Below are positions 1 through 8,675 of a DNA stretch of 64,000 nt, piece by piece. Both the position numbers and the translations under genes were made by a program. How positions within the stretch are numbered: the first letter of the stretch is position 1; each line of letters begins with the position of its first letter. Source of the DNA: Laterigemmans sp052161645 (GTDB lineage: Bacteria > Planctomycetota > Planctomycetia > Pirellulales > Pirellulaceae); the NCBI GenBank assembly GCA_052161645.1, contig CP197414.1. One strand, 5' to 3'. The notes beneath the pieces were generated by a model. It saw only the letters and a list, made by a program, of their open reading frames with translations. It made no database searches and had not been told where the DNA came from.

Positions 1-372
1 GCACGTCGTGCATCGTAGTAGCTCGTCGACTTCATGTCGGCCGAGGACCACAGGTAGCGTTTTGGGTCTCTTTCCAAACGGCACCATGGTGACCGGCCAA
101 TTGACTCGGATGGTATGTGTGTAGAGGAACCGTAACGCGCAAACGGCCTGATTGAAGCTGCTGTAAGCAAGTTTCCTTTCTTCGATTAGGTGGAGCTGGA
201 AGGCTCGAACGTCTTCCGGGGTCACGCGGTCCAGCGGCTTTTGAATAAAGTCGGCGAACTTTCCCGCGTGGTAGGTGTAGGCATCGATGGTCCGAGGTGC
301 CAAGTTGCGGATTTTCATATCCTGAGCGAGCCGAATCGTGAGCGGGCAGGGTCTTTTTTCGTGGGGAGTCAT
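1..372 (-). CDS. Tyrosine recombinase / phage-type integrase, N-terminal part (runs off window)
   Basis: The minus-strand frame starting ATG ACT CCC at 372 stays open to the window edge (124 codons). It reads as the SAM-like N-terminal domain of a tyrosine site-specific recombinase, with motifs such as DMKIRNLAPRTIDAY, FNQAVCALRFLY and LPVVLGRHEVDELL. Family knowledge: this domain grips the core DNA site, and close relatives often sit beside IS91-type transposases. The catalytic C-terminal half lies outside the window, so activity cannot be judged. The gene is on the same strand as the cassettes that follow and may belong to the same mobile cluster. Confidence 0.8.
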   Translation of the reverse strand, partial: MTPHEKRPCPLTIRLAQDMKIRNLAPRTIDAYTYHAGKFADFIQKPLDRVTPEDVRAFQLHLIEERKLAYSSFNQAVCALRFLYTHTIRVNWPVTMVPFGKRPKTLPVVLGRHEVDELLRCTTC

Positions 373-904
373 CATGGTATTCCCAATTTGAGGCGTGCTG
401 CAGTGACACGAAGTGTGTCGATTGCTTGAGAAGCCCATTGCAATTGCCGTCACAGAAAGCGCAACCTCTTTAATCGTTTTATTCGTCAAGCGGTCAAAAT
501 AGGTTGCCGAGAGAATCGTTAGATTCGTTAGCGTGTGTTGGTGGTGTCGCTGATACCGATTCTGCTGGCGCCAAGCTGGGAGCTGCTTGTCTCGCGCCAG
601 CGAAAAAAGAAAGAAAGGAAAACAGCCGGCGCAGCCGCTCGCAAAATTTTGAATGCCCCCGCCCGCGCCGAGTCCTGAAGGTGGCGCTGAGTTCAAGGGT
701 ATGAATGAGGGAGATAAAGAGAGCCGCGGGGGAGTTGAAGAGAGACCGGGGGACTGTTTGATTGCCCGGCTGGCATGGATGCCAGCATCGTCCCACGCAG
801 GAAGCGTGCCGGCATTGGCCAGGGCAGCGAGTGCCCCATCGCCTTGCCGAACCCCGTCAACTCACCGCCCCAGTGCTGTCACCACGCGCGAGCAATTCGA
901 TTAA
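373..904. other. Intergenic stretch, no supported gene
   Basis: Short open frames exist on both strands, but none has a recognisable motif, a Shine-Dalgarno site or planctomycete-like codon use. The stretch lies between the integrase start and the first attC-like site. It could be the remains of another cassette, but nothing in the sequence proves it. Confidence 0.4.
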
Positions 905-996
905 GTTCAACGTCGGCGTTGACCGGGCCGCCGCCAATCAACATTGACTTCAAATAAGACGCGATCGGCGGCTCCGCGTCCAACGCATTGTTATGC
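905..996 (-). other. attC: attC-like integron recombination site 1
   Basis: Read on the minus strand, the site opens with GCATAAC (996-990) and closes with GTTGAAC (911-905), matching the conserved AAC...GTT outer triplets of attC. The arms in between (TGCGTTGGACGCGGAGCC and its imperfect complement) pair with at least one extrahelical base, as in folded attC bottom strands. It begins 10 nt after the stop of the glyoxalase-fold gene, the normal cassette arrangement. Length is 92 bp. Confidence 0.7.
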
Positions 997-1005
997 CATT
1001 GCCTT

Positions 1006-1773
1006 TCATTCGCTCGGCTGCAGGGCCAAGTGAACGCCGACCGGATCGCGAACAATGGCGTATTTTGGCTCGACGAATTCCTTGACGACCTCGCCGCCGC
1101 CTTCATTGACGCGACGAACACTCTCCTCAAAATCGCCAACCGGCAAATGTATCAGCCACACAGATGGAATATTAATCTGCTCACCACGGAGCTGGACGAT
1201 CTCTGCAGCAATAGTCTCGTTGTCAACCTGCATTTCAAACTTCACGGCAAGCTCGTCGCTTTTTTGTTCTTCGATGGACTTGGCTTTCCATCCGATCACG
1301 TGTTGATAAAAGTCCCGACTAGCCGCAGCGTTTGGAACGGTAAGCGAAAGCCATGAGATACAGCCTTGCCGCACATCCTGTTGCGCGGAATCAAAATTGC
1401 TAGGAACAACTGGAATGATCCCAAACGCCGCACCATCGGGATCAACTATACCAGCCCATAGGCTTTCGCCATCGGCGTCTTTGCCGTGCATGATTTCGTT
1501 GCCGCCTAAGTCAATCGCACGCGCTGCGCTGGCGGCAACATTTGCGACCTGAAAGTGGGGAAACCACTGCAGCGGCAATTTATCGTATTCGGGAGTGCGA
1601 GCGCCTAGGCCGATTACGGGACTGCCGAGGTTGTTCAGCAAATCATCGCGCCAGAGCGGGACGTCACCGGTCGTGAGGACCTTCGAATAGAACGCGAGTT
1701 CACGCTCATGTTCAGGTACGGCAATATCAGCGCTTAGAACACCGCCAACATCGTATACAGATGGTCTTCGCAT
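1006..1773 (-). CDS. Two-domain VOC (glyoxalase/bleomycin-resistance fold) protein, integron cassette gene
   Basis: 255 aa. Two consecutive vicinal-oxygen-chelate repeats are visible: residues about 10-125 (ending VDPDGAAFGIIPVV) and about 140-253 (WLSLTVPNAAASRDFYQHVIGW to VRDPVGVHLAL). Members of this superfamily are small cytosolic metalloenzymes or binding proteins such as glyoxalases, dioxygenases and antibiotic-binding proteins; the substrate cannot be read from the sequence. The gene is followed at once by an attC-like site and preceded by another, so I read it as the payload of an integron gene cassette. No strong ribosome binding site precedes the ATG, which is common in cassettes. 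Confidence 0.85.
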   Translation of the reverse strand: MRRPSVYDVGGVLSADIAVPEHERELAFYSKVLTTGDVPLWRDDLLNNLGSPVIGLGARTPEYDKLPLQWFPHFQVANVAASAARAIDLGGNEIMHGKDADGESLWAGIVDPDGAAFGIIPVVPSNFDSAQQDVRQGCISWLSLTVPNAAASRDFYQHVIGWKAKSIEEQKSDELAVKFEMQVDNETIAAEIVQLRGEQINIPSVWLIHLPVGDFEESVRRVNEGGGEVVKEFVEPKYAIVRDPVGVHLALQPSE

Positions 1774-1837
1774 GCTTCGACTTCAGGGTTTCTTTAAGCC
1801 AATTGGGAACGATTGATGGAATTAGTTAGACTAGTCG

Positions 1838-1929
1838 GCATAACGTCGGCGATCACCCCGCCCGAGCGATTGAGGTAGATCTGAAAAATCGGATTTTGGC
1901 GAGGGCTGGGGTGGATCGCATGGTTCCCG
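1838..1929 (-). other. attC: attC-like integron recombination site 2
   Basis: On the minus strand it runs from CGGGAAC (1929-1923) to GTTATGC (1844-1838). The internal arms GCGATCCACCCC and GGGGTGATCGC are complementary except for one extra C, the type of extrahelical base that orients attC recombination. It is 92 bp long, as are sites 1 and 3, and lies just upstream of the VOC gene. Confidence 0.6.
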
Positions 1930-2279
1930 GCTCGCGCGCCGATCCCGAGCGCATCCGGGCCCGCCAATACATTCCATTACGGTACCGAACTCCAAACCCG
2001 CTTGCAATCATTTTCGAGTCCTGGGAATCAGATTGACTTTATTGCGAGCATCTTCGCCTGGGACGGTAGAGCATTAGTTCATTGAAGGTATCTCCCGAAC
2101 AACTTCGGTAGCATCACGTTCGTCCGGAGAGGACGCATTTACCACTGGTGCAATCGACTGCAAGTTGCGAGCAAACGTATCGATCAGTACTCGCAACTTC
2201 TGCGCGAAACAATCATCGAGCATGGACTATCAATGGACGCTTGCAGAGAGACCAAGTTCAGGCCCGAAGAGCTCTCCGC

Positions 2280-2371
2280 CGGGAACGATTGCGATCACCT
2301 CGCCCGAGCGGTAGAGGTAGATCTGAAAAATCGGAGTATGGCGAGGGCTGGGGTGGATCGCATGGTTCCCG
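2280..2371 (-). other. attC: attC-like integron recombination site 3
   Basis: The outer strings CGGGAAC (2371-2365, minus strand) and GTTCCCG (2286-2280) are perfect complements. The inner arms GCGATCCACCCC and GAGGTGATCGC pair with an extra base. It is 92 bp, homologous to site 2, and marks the junction between the two ORF-less cassettes. Confidence 0.6.
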
Positions 2372-2723
2372 GCTCGCGCCACGATCCGGAGCGCATCCGG
2401 GCCCGCCAATTCATTCCATTACGGTACCGTAGTCCAAACCCGCTTGCAATCATTTTTGAGTTCCGGGAGCCCGATTGACTTTATTGCCAGCATCTTCGCC
2501 TGGTACGGCAGTGGAAAATTTAATTGGAGGTATCTCGCGAGCAACTTCGGCAGCATCAGGTTCGTCCGGAGAGGACGCAGTTGGCACTGGTTCAACCGAT
2601 AGCAATTTGCGAGGCAAGCGCGTCGATCAGTACTCGAGGCTTGTTCGCGCGCACCAATCATCGAGCATGAGCTTTCAATGGACGATTGTAGACAGACCAA
2701 GTTCAGGACCGAAGAGCTTGACC

Positions 2724-2787
2724 CGGGAACGCTACCCGTCACCTGGCCGGGCGAAAAAAGCAACCATTACCAAAACGGCATTTCCCG
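2724..2787 (-). other. attC: Degenerate attC-like site 4
   Basis: The outer strings CGGGAAA (minus, 2787-2781) and GTTCCCG (2730-2724) are nearly complementary. The site lies 444 bp from site 3 in the register expected for the next cassette boundary, but it is shortened to 64 bp and the inner arms are diverged. It lies directly before the group II intron remnant. Confidence 0.4.
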
Positions 2788-2799
2788 GCTCCGGTGCAG

Positions 2800-3405
2800 T
2801 AGTACGCCCAACATGGGCGTGATCTTGTGGGGTGCAAGTCCCCTGTACTCAGTTCCGGTTTCTTTCACGACGAGGCAGTATACCAAATGTAACTCCGAAG
2901 AAAGACAGTACGAGGCGAGGGCAACTGCGGAAGGGTGACCGACCGTGGAAAGGAAGCCTGCGAATGTGCTCGTGAAGTTAGCTCCGGTGCGGGGAACGTG
3001 CGGTTCGACGATGACTGAATCGGACAAGGTTTCCCCGGCCAAGACGTGCTAACCGCATTTACGCCAAGACCCGCCAGGTGACGAACAGAAATCCGATATG
3101 AGGCCGACGACTCGAGGTGAGTGGGCTGCTGACCACGAAACCGAACCGGAAGAACGAGCGCAGGTAGATCGGGCACTTGGGCGGGGACAGATCACGTGTC
3201 GCGGGGCGATTACATCAAACCCCGACGTCCCTTATTTGGGGAGGGCTTCATCCTGTGTCCGCCAGTAGAGCTTGCTCCAACGCGGGGTGGGCCGTGGTAA
3301 CACGAGCCCACGATTGAAGTCGGCAGCAGAGGGCATAGTAGCGAACCGCCGAAGCCAACGGCGACATGAAGGCCTGAACGTCACAAGACAAGGAACGAAC
3401 CACCG
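2800..3405 (+). mobile_element. Group II intron, 5' ribozyme portion
   Basis: This 600-nt stretch has no coding frame but shows phrases common in bacterial group II introns just before the maturase, such as GTGCAAGTCCCCTGTA near 2836 and GGAAGCCTGCGAA. Near 3310-3340 is GAAGTCGGCAGCAGAGGGCA followed by TAGTAGC. It ends at the ATG of a truncated maturase. The exact 5' splice site is not clear; it lies between about 2790 and 2830. Domains V and VI are absent because the 3' half of the intron is lost. Confidence 0.55.
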
Positions 3406-3861
3406 ATGAACTCTGACCAGCCGAACGAACCGGCGAAACAGCTCTCCCTCTGGGAAGAGTTTGTGGAGCAATCGCAAAACATCCAGCGTGATGATTCAGC
3501 TCAGGCGTCCATCGAGAAGTCAGCCTTGGACGAAAGCCACGCTTTGATGGAAGAGATTGTTGACGAAGGCACGATCGAGGCGGCTTGGGCGAAAGTCAAA
3601 GCAAACCGTGGAGCCCCTGGTCCCGACGGCGTCACGATCGAAAACTTTCCTGAATGGTTCCGACCACAATGGGAAGGCATCCGTCAGCAACTCCTCGATG
3701 GAACGTACCGTCCCCAACCGGTACGGCGCGTTAGCATCGATAAACCCGATGGCGGCACGCGAGAGCTCGGTATTCCAAACTTGCTCGACCGTTTGATACA
3801 GACTGCCATTGTGTTAGTCCTCACCCCGATCTTCGATCCGGACTTCTCCGAGTCGAGTTTC
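3406..3861 (+). pseudogene. ltrA: Group II intron reverse transcriptase/maturase, truncated
   Basis: The frame starts MNSDQPNEPAKQLSLWEEF and contains the RT-0/RT-1/RT-2 landmarks ANRGAPGPDGVTIENF, DGTYRPQPVRRVSIDKPDGG, LGIPNLLDRLIQ and LTPIFDPDFSESSF. It stops matching the family right after SESSF, where intact proteins continue GFRP and then the YADD catalytic motif. The catalytic core, thumb and endonuclease domains are therefore missing and the product cannot be active. The break coincides with the start of an IS481-like transposase reading frame. Confidence 0.8.
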
Positions 3862-4088
3862 GCAAAACGCTCTATGAATCCATCGAGCAGCTCCAAGCGG
3901 ATGTCGATGAATGGATGCGGAGTTACAACGAAGAACGACCACATAGCGGAAGATTCTGTTTCGGGAAGACTCCGAGACAAACTTTCGATGACTCGAAGAA
4001 ACTGGCCGAACAGAAAATGCTCGACCAGCTCTTACAGCCCAGTGCGTAATCTGGGTAAAACATGTCAGATCAAGTTCTGGCTACTACA
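3856..4088 (+). pseudogene. IS481-type transposase C-terminus and element right end (remnant)
   Basis: In the frame shifted from the maturase, the sequence reads FRKTLYESIEQLQADVDEW, then MRSYNEERPHSGRF, FGKTPRQTF and LDQLLQPSA followed by a stop. This is the end of the integrase-type catalytic domain of IS481-like elements, including the YNEERPH region. After the stop come TGTCAGATCAAGTTCTGG and CTACTACA, the apparent element terminus at 4088. A second copy of the same terminus lies at 19233-19340 on the other strand. Confidence 0.7.
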
Positions 4089-4773
4089 TTTTAGGGTAGA
4101 CGGATTTTAGTTTGCACCTTGCGTCGTCGATTTTCATTTGCCAGTCGACGCTGCGCTGAGTGCTGTTCACATCCTCTGACCAGGCTGCAATTTCTCGCTG
4201 CAGGATTTCCAGTTCGCCGATTCGACGTCCTGCGACACATTGCCGAGTCATGCTGCTGAGTTCGTTCTCCGCAATATTCAACCAGCTACCGTGTTTGGGC
4301 GTGAAGCAAAAATCAATTCGCCGAACGTAGGAGCGGGCTCGTTCAGGTTCAAACGCTTCGTAGAAGGCACCGATCGTATGGGTGTTCAAGTTGTCGCAAA
4401 CAAGTGTGATTCGTTCGCATTCTGCGTATCTCCCATCCAGAAGCGAGGCTACTTCCTGAGCCCAATCGAACTTTGTCCGCTGATCACGCGCGGTTGCCTG
4501 ACGCCAGCCACCAAGAGGTTCGCAGAACATGAAAATCGAAGCAGTGCCGTTGCGCTCATACTCATAGTCAACTCGCTGTGGATGGTCTTTGGTCGCCGGG
4601 ATCGGTTGCCGCGTCTCCTTGATCAGTTGCACCGGTTGCTCATCCATGCAAATCACCGGTTGCGAAGGATTGTACGGCTTTTCGTACGTTTCAAGCACAT
4701 TTTCCATGTGGGCAACAAACTCAGCGTCACATTCCGGTGGGATTACCCAGTACTCGATACTGCGATTGGTCAT
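4084..4773 (-). CDS. IS630 transposase ORF2 (DDE domain), copy 1
   Basis: 229 aa DDE_3-type catalytic domain with visible acidic residues in VICMDEQPVQ, LVCDNLNTH and WLNIAENELSS. It is identical to the copy-2 protein up to the last residues. Here it ends YPKM instead of YPKIQA because the element end is lost and the stop codon comes from the neighbouring IS481 remnant. It overlaps ORF1 by ATGA and is probably made as an ORF1-ORF2 fusion by -1 frameshifting at a run of eight A residues. Confidence 0.9.
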   Translation of the reverse strand: MTNRSIEYWVIPPECDAEFVAHMENVLETYEKPYNPSQPVICMDEQPVQLIKETRQPIPATKDHPQRVDYEYERNGTASIFMFCEPLGGWRQATARDQRTKFDWAQEVASLLDGRYAECERITLVCDNLNTHTIGAFYEAFEPERARSYVRRIDFCFTPKHGSWLNIAENELSSMTRQCVAGRRIGELEILQREIAAWSEDVNSTQRSVDWQMKIDDARCKLKSVYPKM

Positions 4774-5310
4774 GCGATTTTTTTTAGCGTTTGACGTACC
4801 GTTTCATGGCTGACTTTTTCCACCACTTCCAACTCCACGACCTTTCGAGCCAACAACCGGAGCGTCCACTTTCCATAGCCTTCTGGTGGTGAACCAAGTC
4901 GCATTGCAATGATTTTCGCCTCTTCGCTTCCATCGAGCAGTTTCTTTGCCCCAGCGGTAGGCGATGGCTTTCGATCAAGCGTTTGCTCAAAACCGAGTTC
5001 AACGAATCGTTGCCTGATATTCTCGACTGTCTTTGTGCGACAAGAAAAGGCGTCGGCAATTTGAGCATCCGTCCAAGCCGGACCATCCGCATCGGCCTTC
5101 AGTAGCACTTGAGCCCGGCGAACCTTCTGGCCAGTCCCCTTGAGTTTGCCGATAACCTCCGCACATTCTTTCCGTTCCGCATCCGACAAACGAACGATAT
5201 ACTTCTTCTCACTCATCACAAAACCCTCCGTGGATTGAATTTGGCTTCGTGAATGAGCGCAGATTTTTCAATTCGACGCAACCCTAATTTTTATCCCTGA
5301 CAAAGCACTA
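4088..5310 (-). mobile_element. IS630-family insertion sequence, copy 1 (one end truncated)
   Basis: This copy encodes the same proteins as the copy at 30240-31482. The ORF1-side end (CACTA at 5306-5310) carries the full inverted repeat CCTGACAAAGCACTA and a terminal TA. The other end has lost about 20 bp (the outer inverted repeat), and the element abuts the IS481-type terminus directly. It is probably unable to transpose by itself, but it can recombine with copy 2. Confidence 0.9.
4770..5219 (-). CDS. IS630 transposase ORF1 (helix-turn-helix), copy 1
   Basis: 149 aa, identical to the ORF1 of copy 2. The helix-turn-helix region typical of IS630 N-termini is seen around WTDAQIADAFSCRTKTVENI, followed by a second winged segment ending VSHETVRQTLKKIA. 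This part binds the terminal inverted repeats. The gene ends in CTA AAA AAA ATC GCA TGA, which contains the slippery heptamer A AAA AAA just before the stop. Confidence 0.9.
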   Translation of the reverse strand: MMSEKKYIVRLSDAERKECAEVIGKLKGTGQKVRRAQVLLKADADGPAWTDAQIADAFSCRTKTVENIRQRFVELGFEQTLDRKPSPTAGAKKLLDGSEEAKIIAMRLGSPPEGYGKWTLRLLARKVVELEVVEKVSHETVRQTLKKIA

Positions 5311-6037
5311 GTTTAAAGTTGCGACTCGTTGCGTGTCCACGGTACGCTTGTATCAGTGAAGCTTGCATAATGAGTCGGCAACGGAACACGCCACTAATTA
5401 TCACCGGCTGTCACATCACTCCGTCTGCTCGCGTCGAAGGTCTTGGCTCAGGATCTGCCCAAACGAGGTTCGGATCAATTGATGCGCGAGCCCTGGTCTT
5501 ACGTCACAACCAGTTCTCCAAGGCCGAATTCAAATCGTTCGGCAATGCTGGCTAATATCACGGGAGTAGAACATTTCGGTAGTCGTGTCGTCCTTTCGGA
5601 CGCCAAATTGCGGCAGGTGCATCGACCGAACGCTCGAAGCCTGTCGCGAAATTCGCGTCGGTGTCTGTTTAAGTTGGATACCGAGGCGCCGAACGAAAAT
5701 CACCATGCTGCTCCGGTTTCATCGACCGGAGCTAGCAAAGCCACATCACCCAAAGTCGACCACCGGTGCAGGTATATTGTCCGATGACGCCATCGATCAT
5801 AACCCAAGACACACCCACCTGAGCGCGCTGGCCAAATCGCGTATGTATCAAATTGACTACATATGTCTGTGGATTCTTGGGAAACCCATAAACAAGTCCT
5901 TAGATTGTTGCTTCGGTGTGCTCTCCGTCTAGACAGCGATGCATATTACCTGCTTCGCCACAGGGTCAGCGGGCGACGCCGACTGAAGACCAACCCGAAT
6001 GATGTCTTCGGTAGAGGGAGTCACCATGATCGCTCTG
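5311..6037. other. Gene-free stretch with an interspersed palindromic repeat
   Basis: No frame here has family motifs. It holds one copy of the REP-like repeat (5710-5772) and a stem-loop formed by GTTGCGACTC (5318-5327) and GAGTCGGCAAC (5381-5391). The rest is unassigned. Confidence 0.45.
5710..5772 (+). repeat. Interspersed palindromic repeat, copy 1
   Basis: The repeat opens with the hairpin GCTCCGGT-N7-ACCGGAGC (loop TTCATCG) and ends 63 bp later with CACCGGTGCAGG. The same layout recurs at 38864-38928, and shorter versions occur at 14523, 19165 and 33084. Confidence 0.7.
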
Positions 6038-7003
6038 TCAGTTTTGGGAAAGTGAAAGGTCAAAGTACTCTTTCCATACAGAATACGCTGGACGTTCTCT
6101 CCCGCTTTCGTCGAGCAAACCACAATCGCGCCAAGCCATAAAGAGTTCGGGCGCATTTGCTTTGATCTTATCCCACAGAGCGTCGTAGTCCTGATGCACA
6201 AAGCTGATTACGAACTCGAATTCGTGCTCTTGGGCCAATGCCAGTAGCTTTCGATAATAGGCCTCCTGCTTCTCTGTGGTTCCTTCGATTACGACATTGG
6301 CTTGCGGCAGGGGTAGTCGCTCCGCTGCATCATTGGTTTCGACTATTGCAAATGGCTTATCAAAAGATTCGAACTCCGTAATCATCCAGTCGAGCGCCAT
6401 CAAGCGGTCATTGTCTTCCACGAAGAAGGGGTAGTAGCTAGCTGCGACCAAGTCGTTGTAGGGCATCAATTCCTTCCAGTCTTTGAGCATATCCCCTTGT
6501 TTTTTGAACATGTTGTGAAGCGTGCAACTCGCGAAAATCGGCAGGTCTGGATGGTGCTTTTTGATTTCCTCGTACACGTGCTGATGCAGTGCAACGTAAG
6601 CTCGCCAGACTGTCGGCCCACGATCGTGGATTTCGTTGGTCTCGATTCCGATGGCGAGATAGTCAGGCTTGAAGAATTTGATCGCTCGGCGGCAGTAGCT
6701 CAAGAATGCCTCTTGCACAAGCGGATCATCGTACTGCTTCCCGTTCAATTCGGCCGGCAGCGGCGCGGCTTTCTCCGCCATTTTCAATTCGCCGCGACCT
6801 GGGGAGATGGCAAGATAGACTTTACCGTTCGGTGGCGTCGCTGAGCGCTTCCCTTTCCATTCTTCGAGCAACTCATCCGAGAACGGCTCGTCGTGGAGTG
6901 ATTCGGCCCAGGGTACGCCTTCGATGTGGTGTGCCAGAATGTCTCCGTTCGCTCGCACGAATTCACGCGAAGCAGTTACGGCCTCCAAATGTGTCGTAGA
7001 CAA
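6038..7003 (-). CDS. TIM-barrel glycoside-hydrolase-like protein, probably frameshifted from the upstream ORF
   Basis: 321 aa. The pattern YLAISPGRGELK, PDYLAIGIETNEI, ASCTLHNMFK, DLVAASYYPFF and FAIVETNDAAE resembles secreted (beta/alpha)8 glycosidases of the galactanase/GH53-like type; the exact family is not assigned. There is no signal peptide and the start looks unnatural. The preceding reading frame ends FRMGFTGFVYDT and this one resumes with HLEAVTASREFVRANGDI, so a one-base shift around 6985 appears to separate them. Read through, it would be the C-terminal domain of the esterase/TIGR03067 protein. Function as a glycosidase is inference. Confidence 0.6.
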   Translation of the reverse strand: MSTTHLEAVTASREFVRANGDILAHHIEGVPWAESLHDEPFSDELLEEWKGKRSATPPNGKVYLAISPGRGELKMAEKAAPLPAELNGKQYDDPLVQEAFLSYCRRAIKFFKPDYLAIGIETNEIHDRGPTVWRAYVALHQHVYEEIKKHHPDLPIFASCTLHNMFKKQGDMLKDWKELMPYNDLVAASYYPFFVEDNDRLMALDWMITEFESFDKPFAIVETNDAAERLPLPQANVVIEGTTEKQEAYYRKLLALAQEHEFEFVISFVHQDYDALWDKIKANAPELFMAWRDCGLLDESGRERPAYSVWKEYFDLSLSQN

Positions 7004-8309
7004 ACCCAGTGAACCCCATACGGAACCTTCTGGGTGCCGTCACTTCCTTAGCGACTTTGCCAGGCGCGGCTTTGACATCCTTCGGATTTGCCACCGCGCG
7101 CCGCAGGACTATCAATAAGTTGTCTGAGTTTTTGGTCGAAAACTGCTGAGGACGCGGATTTCCTCCGGAAGATTGACACAGCTCGAGCTTGTCACCATCG
7201 AGCCTGTAAATGCCCTTTTCCGTTCCTGCTCTTCCTTCGGTTGTCGAGTCAATCTCGTTCGGCACATTGATTGCGTTGATTCGATAAGTCCCATGCTCCA
7301 CACGTCCGCCCGGCAGCGTAAATATCTTCTTGCCCCCATCGTCGAAGACGAGCTTCGCGCCCGCGAGTCCGGGTACCGCTGTTCCGGCCATTTCGACGGA
7401 GACCACACGCCAACTTCCGGCAAGTTCATTTGTCTGGGTGATGCTCAAGTGCGTGTTGAACCAAGACACAGCTTCCTTGAAAGCCGCGTCTTGACTGCCC
7501 TCCAGACCGTGGCCAGCATCTTGATATACAATCAGCTTCCGTTGAACATTTTCTCGCTCGAACGCTTCATCAATCCACATTCCGTGTCTGGGTGGCACCA
7601 GCTCGTCCTTTCCGCCCATGATCACCAGGGCTGGAGCGTCGTCGGGAGAAACATGTGCGAGCGGCGAGTACAATTCTGCCTCCTTCATGTCGAGATTGAG
7701 GGCCGGGAAGTTACGGTATGCTGGCAGTGATTCGGACGCGTCCCAAACGGCGACCCGCAAATCGGTTGGCGGAACGAACGCAACAACCGCAGCCACTCGA
7801 CTGGGTGCCTTGTCAAGCTCGCTCGTCCCATTCGGGTCACCATCGTCCCCGGTTGTGCCCAACACCAGTGACAAGTGACCACCGGCGCTCATACCAAAAA
7901 CACCCAAGCGATCCGCGCTGATGTGAAAGCGATCGGCGTTCCGGCGTACGAACCGCACCGCCGTCTGTACGTCAGACACGGCCTCTGGAATCGTATAACG
8001 AGGACTACTACCATGCCGCACAGCGAACACGATGAACCCTTCATCCAAAAACGGACGGAAGAACGGTTTCATTTGCTCAGGCGGTGCCCATTTTGAAACC
8101 CAGCCGCCACTTACCATGAATAACACTGCGGCACCGTTGGCTTTGGACTCTGGTCGATACAAGTCCATCGTCAGGGCTAATCCGTCCTTATGACCGTACA
8201 CCACGTCGGATTCGAGTGTGGGCTGGGGCTCCTCACTATGTAGACGAGATAGCGGCGCAGGGAGCGTCATTGCCAACAGAACGGCTATAAATTGCATCGT
8301 ACGAATCAT
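6963..8309 (-). CDS. Secreted alpha/beta-hydrolase (esterase) with TIGR03067 domain
   Basis: 448 aa from the ATG at 8309, chosen because it begins a Sec signal peptide (MIRTMQFIAVLLAMTLPAP). Residues about 35-290 form an esterase/BD-FAE-like alpha/beta hydrolase: oxyanion region GGWVSKW, nucleophile elbow GMSAGG, acid in MGGKDELVP, His in DAGHGLEG. Residues about 295-405 (LAGSWRVVSVEMAGTAVPG to LLIVLRR) match the TIGR03067 lipocalin-like domain common in planctomycetes. The frame then ends in a short tail that overlaps the TIM-barrel ORF in another phase, pointing to a frameshift. Likely substrate is an ester of plant or algal polysaccharide (inference). Confidence 0.8.
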   Translation of the reverse strand: MIRTMQFIAVLLAMTLPAPLSRLHSEEPQPTLESDVVYGHKDGLALTMDLYRPESKANGAAVLFMVSGGWVSKWAPPEQMKPFFRPFLDEGFIVFAVRHGSSPRYTIPEAVSDVQTAVRFVRRNADRFHISADRLGVFGMSAGGHLSLVLGTTGDDGDPNGTSELDKAPSRVAAVVAFVPPTDLRVAVWDASESLPAYRNFPALNLDMKEAELYSPLAHVSPDDAPALVIMGGKDELVPPRHGMWIDEAFERENVQRKLIVYQDAGHGLEGSQDAAFKEAVSWFNTHLSITQTNELAGSWRVVSVEMAGTAVPGLAGAKLVFDDGGKKIFTLPGGRVEHGTYRINAINVPNEIDSTTEGRAGTEKGIYRLDGDKLELCQSSGGNPRPQQFSTKNSDNLLIVLRRAVANPKDVKAAPGKVAKEVTAPRRFRMGFTGFVYDTFGGRNCFA

Positions 8310-8675
8310 GATCTGTACTTTGTTCAATCGTTGGTATGCTTCGGAATCTAACCGCTGACGATAATGGGTCTTGCGTGAGCAGCACGTCTGACGCGCAGCG
8401 TCCCGGTGGCATAATTCAGCGAGCAGTTTTGCAGTTCGTGCAAGCGACTGGTAGCGCCTCGGAGCGACTTTCCGATTCATACCTTAGCAGAAATTGGGAC
8501 GGCCGATGTCGCAGGGGTTGAGCAGACCGATACAAGTTCGGATTGCTCACTGATCCGGTCGGTTTGTCCAACCTCGGTTGCGTCTTGGCATAGAAATTCT
8601 TTTCGGGCAGTGGCAGCTAGGCGTGTTGGAAGCTCTGGCTCCCGGGTTCTGCAATGGATACGTTACAATGAGGGG

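Larger units (their letters stand above)
1838..2723 (-). repeat. Two tandem ORF-less integron cassettes of about 440 bp
   Basis: Positions 1838-2279 and 2280-2723 align end to end at roughly 85 percent identity by eye, with periods of 442 and 444 bp. Each unit starts with an attC-like site. Open frames are not conserved between the two copies, so neither looks protein-coding. A promoter-like TTGCAA plus downstream TACCGTAATG string points on the minus strand towards the VOC gene in both copies. The best reading is a duplicated non-coding cassette. Confidence 0.65.

Noticed and set aside
494..796. 100-codon minus-strand frame in the left gap
   Set aside because: Low-complexity composition, no ribosome site, no motif, and a competing frame on the other strand.
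2419..2763. 114-codon minus-strand frame across the second ORF-less cassette
   Set aside because: Not conserved in the homologous first cassette and begins inside the attC-like site, so coding is unlikely.
5318..5391. Stem-loop next to IS630 copy 1 considered as another attC
   Set aside because: Outer bases read GTTGC...GCAAC, the reverse of the AAC...GTT order required on either strand.
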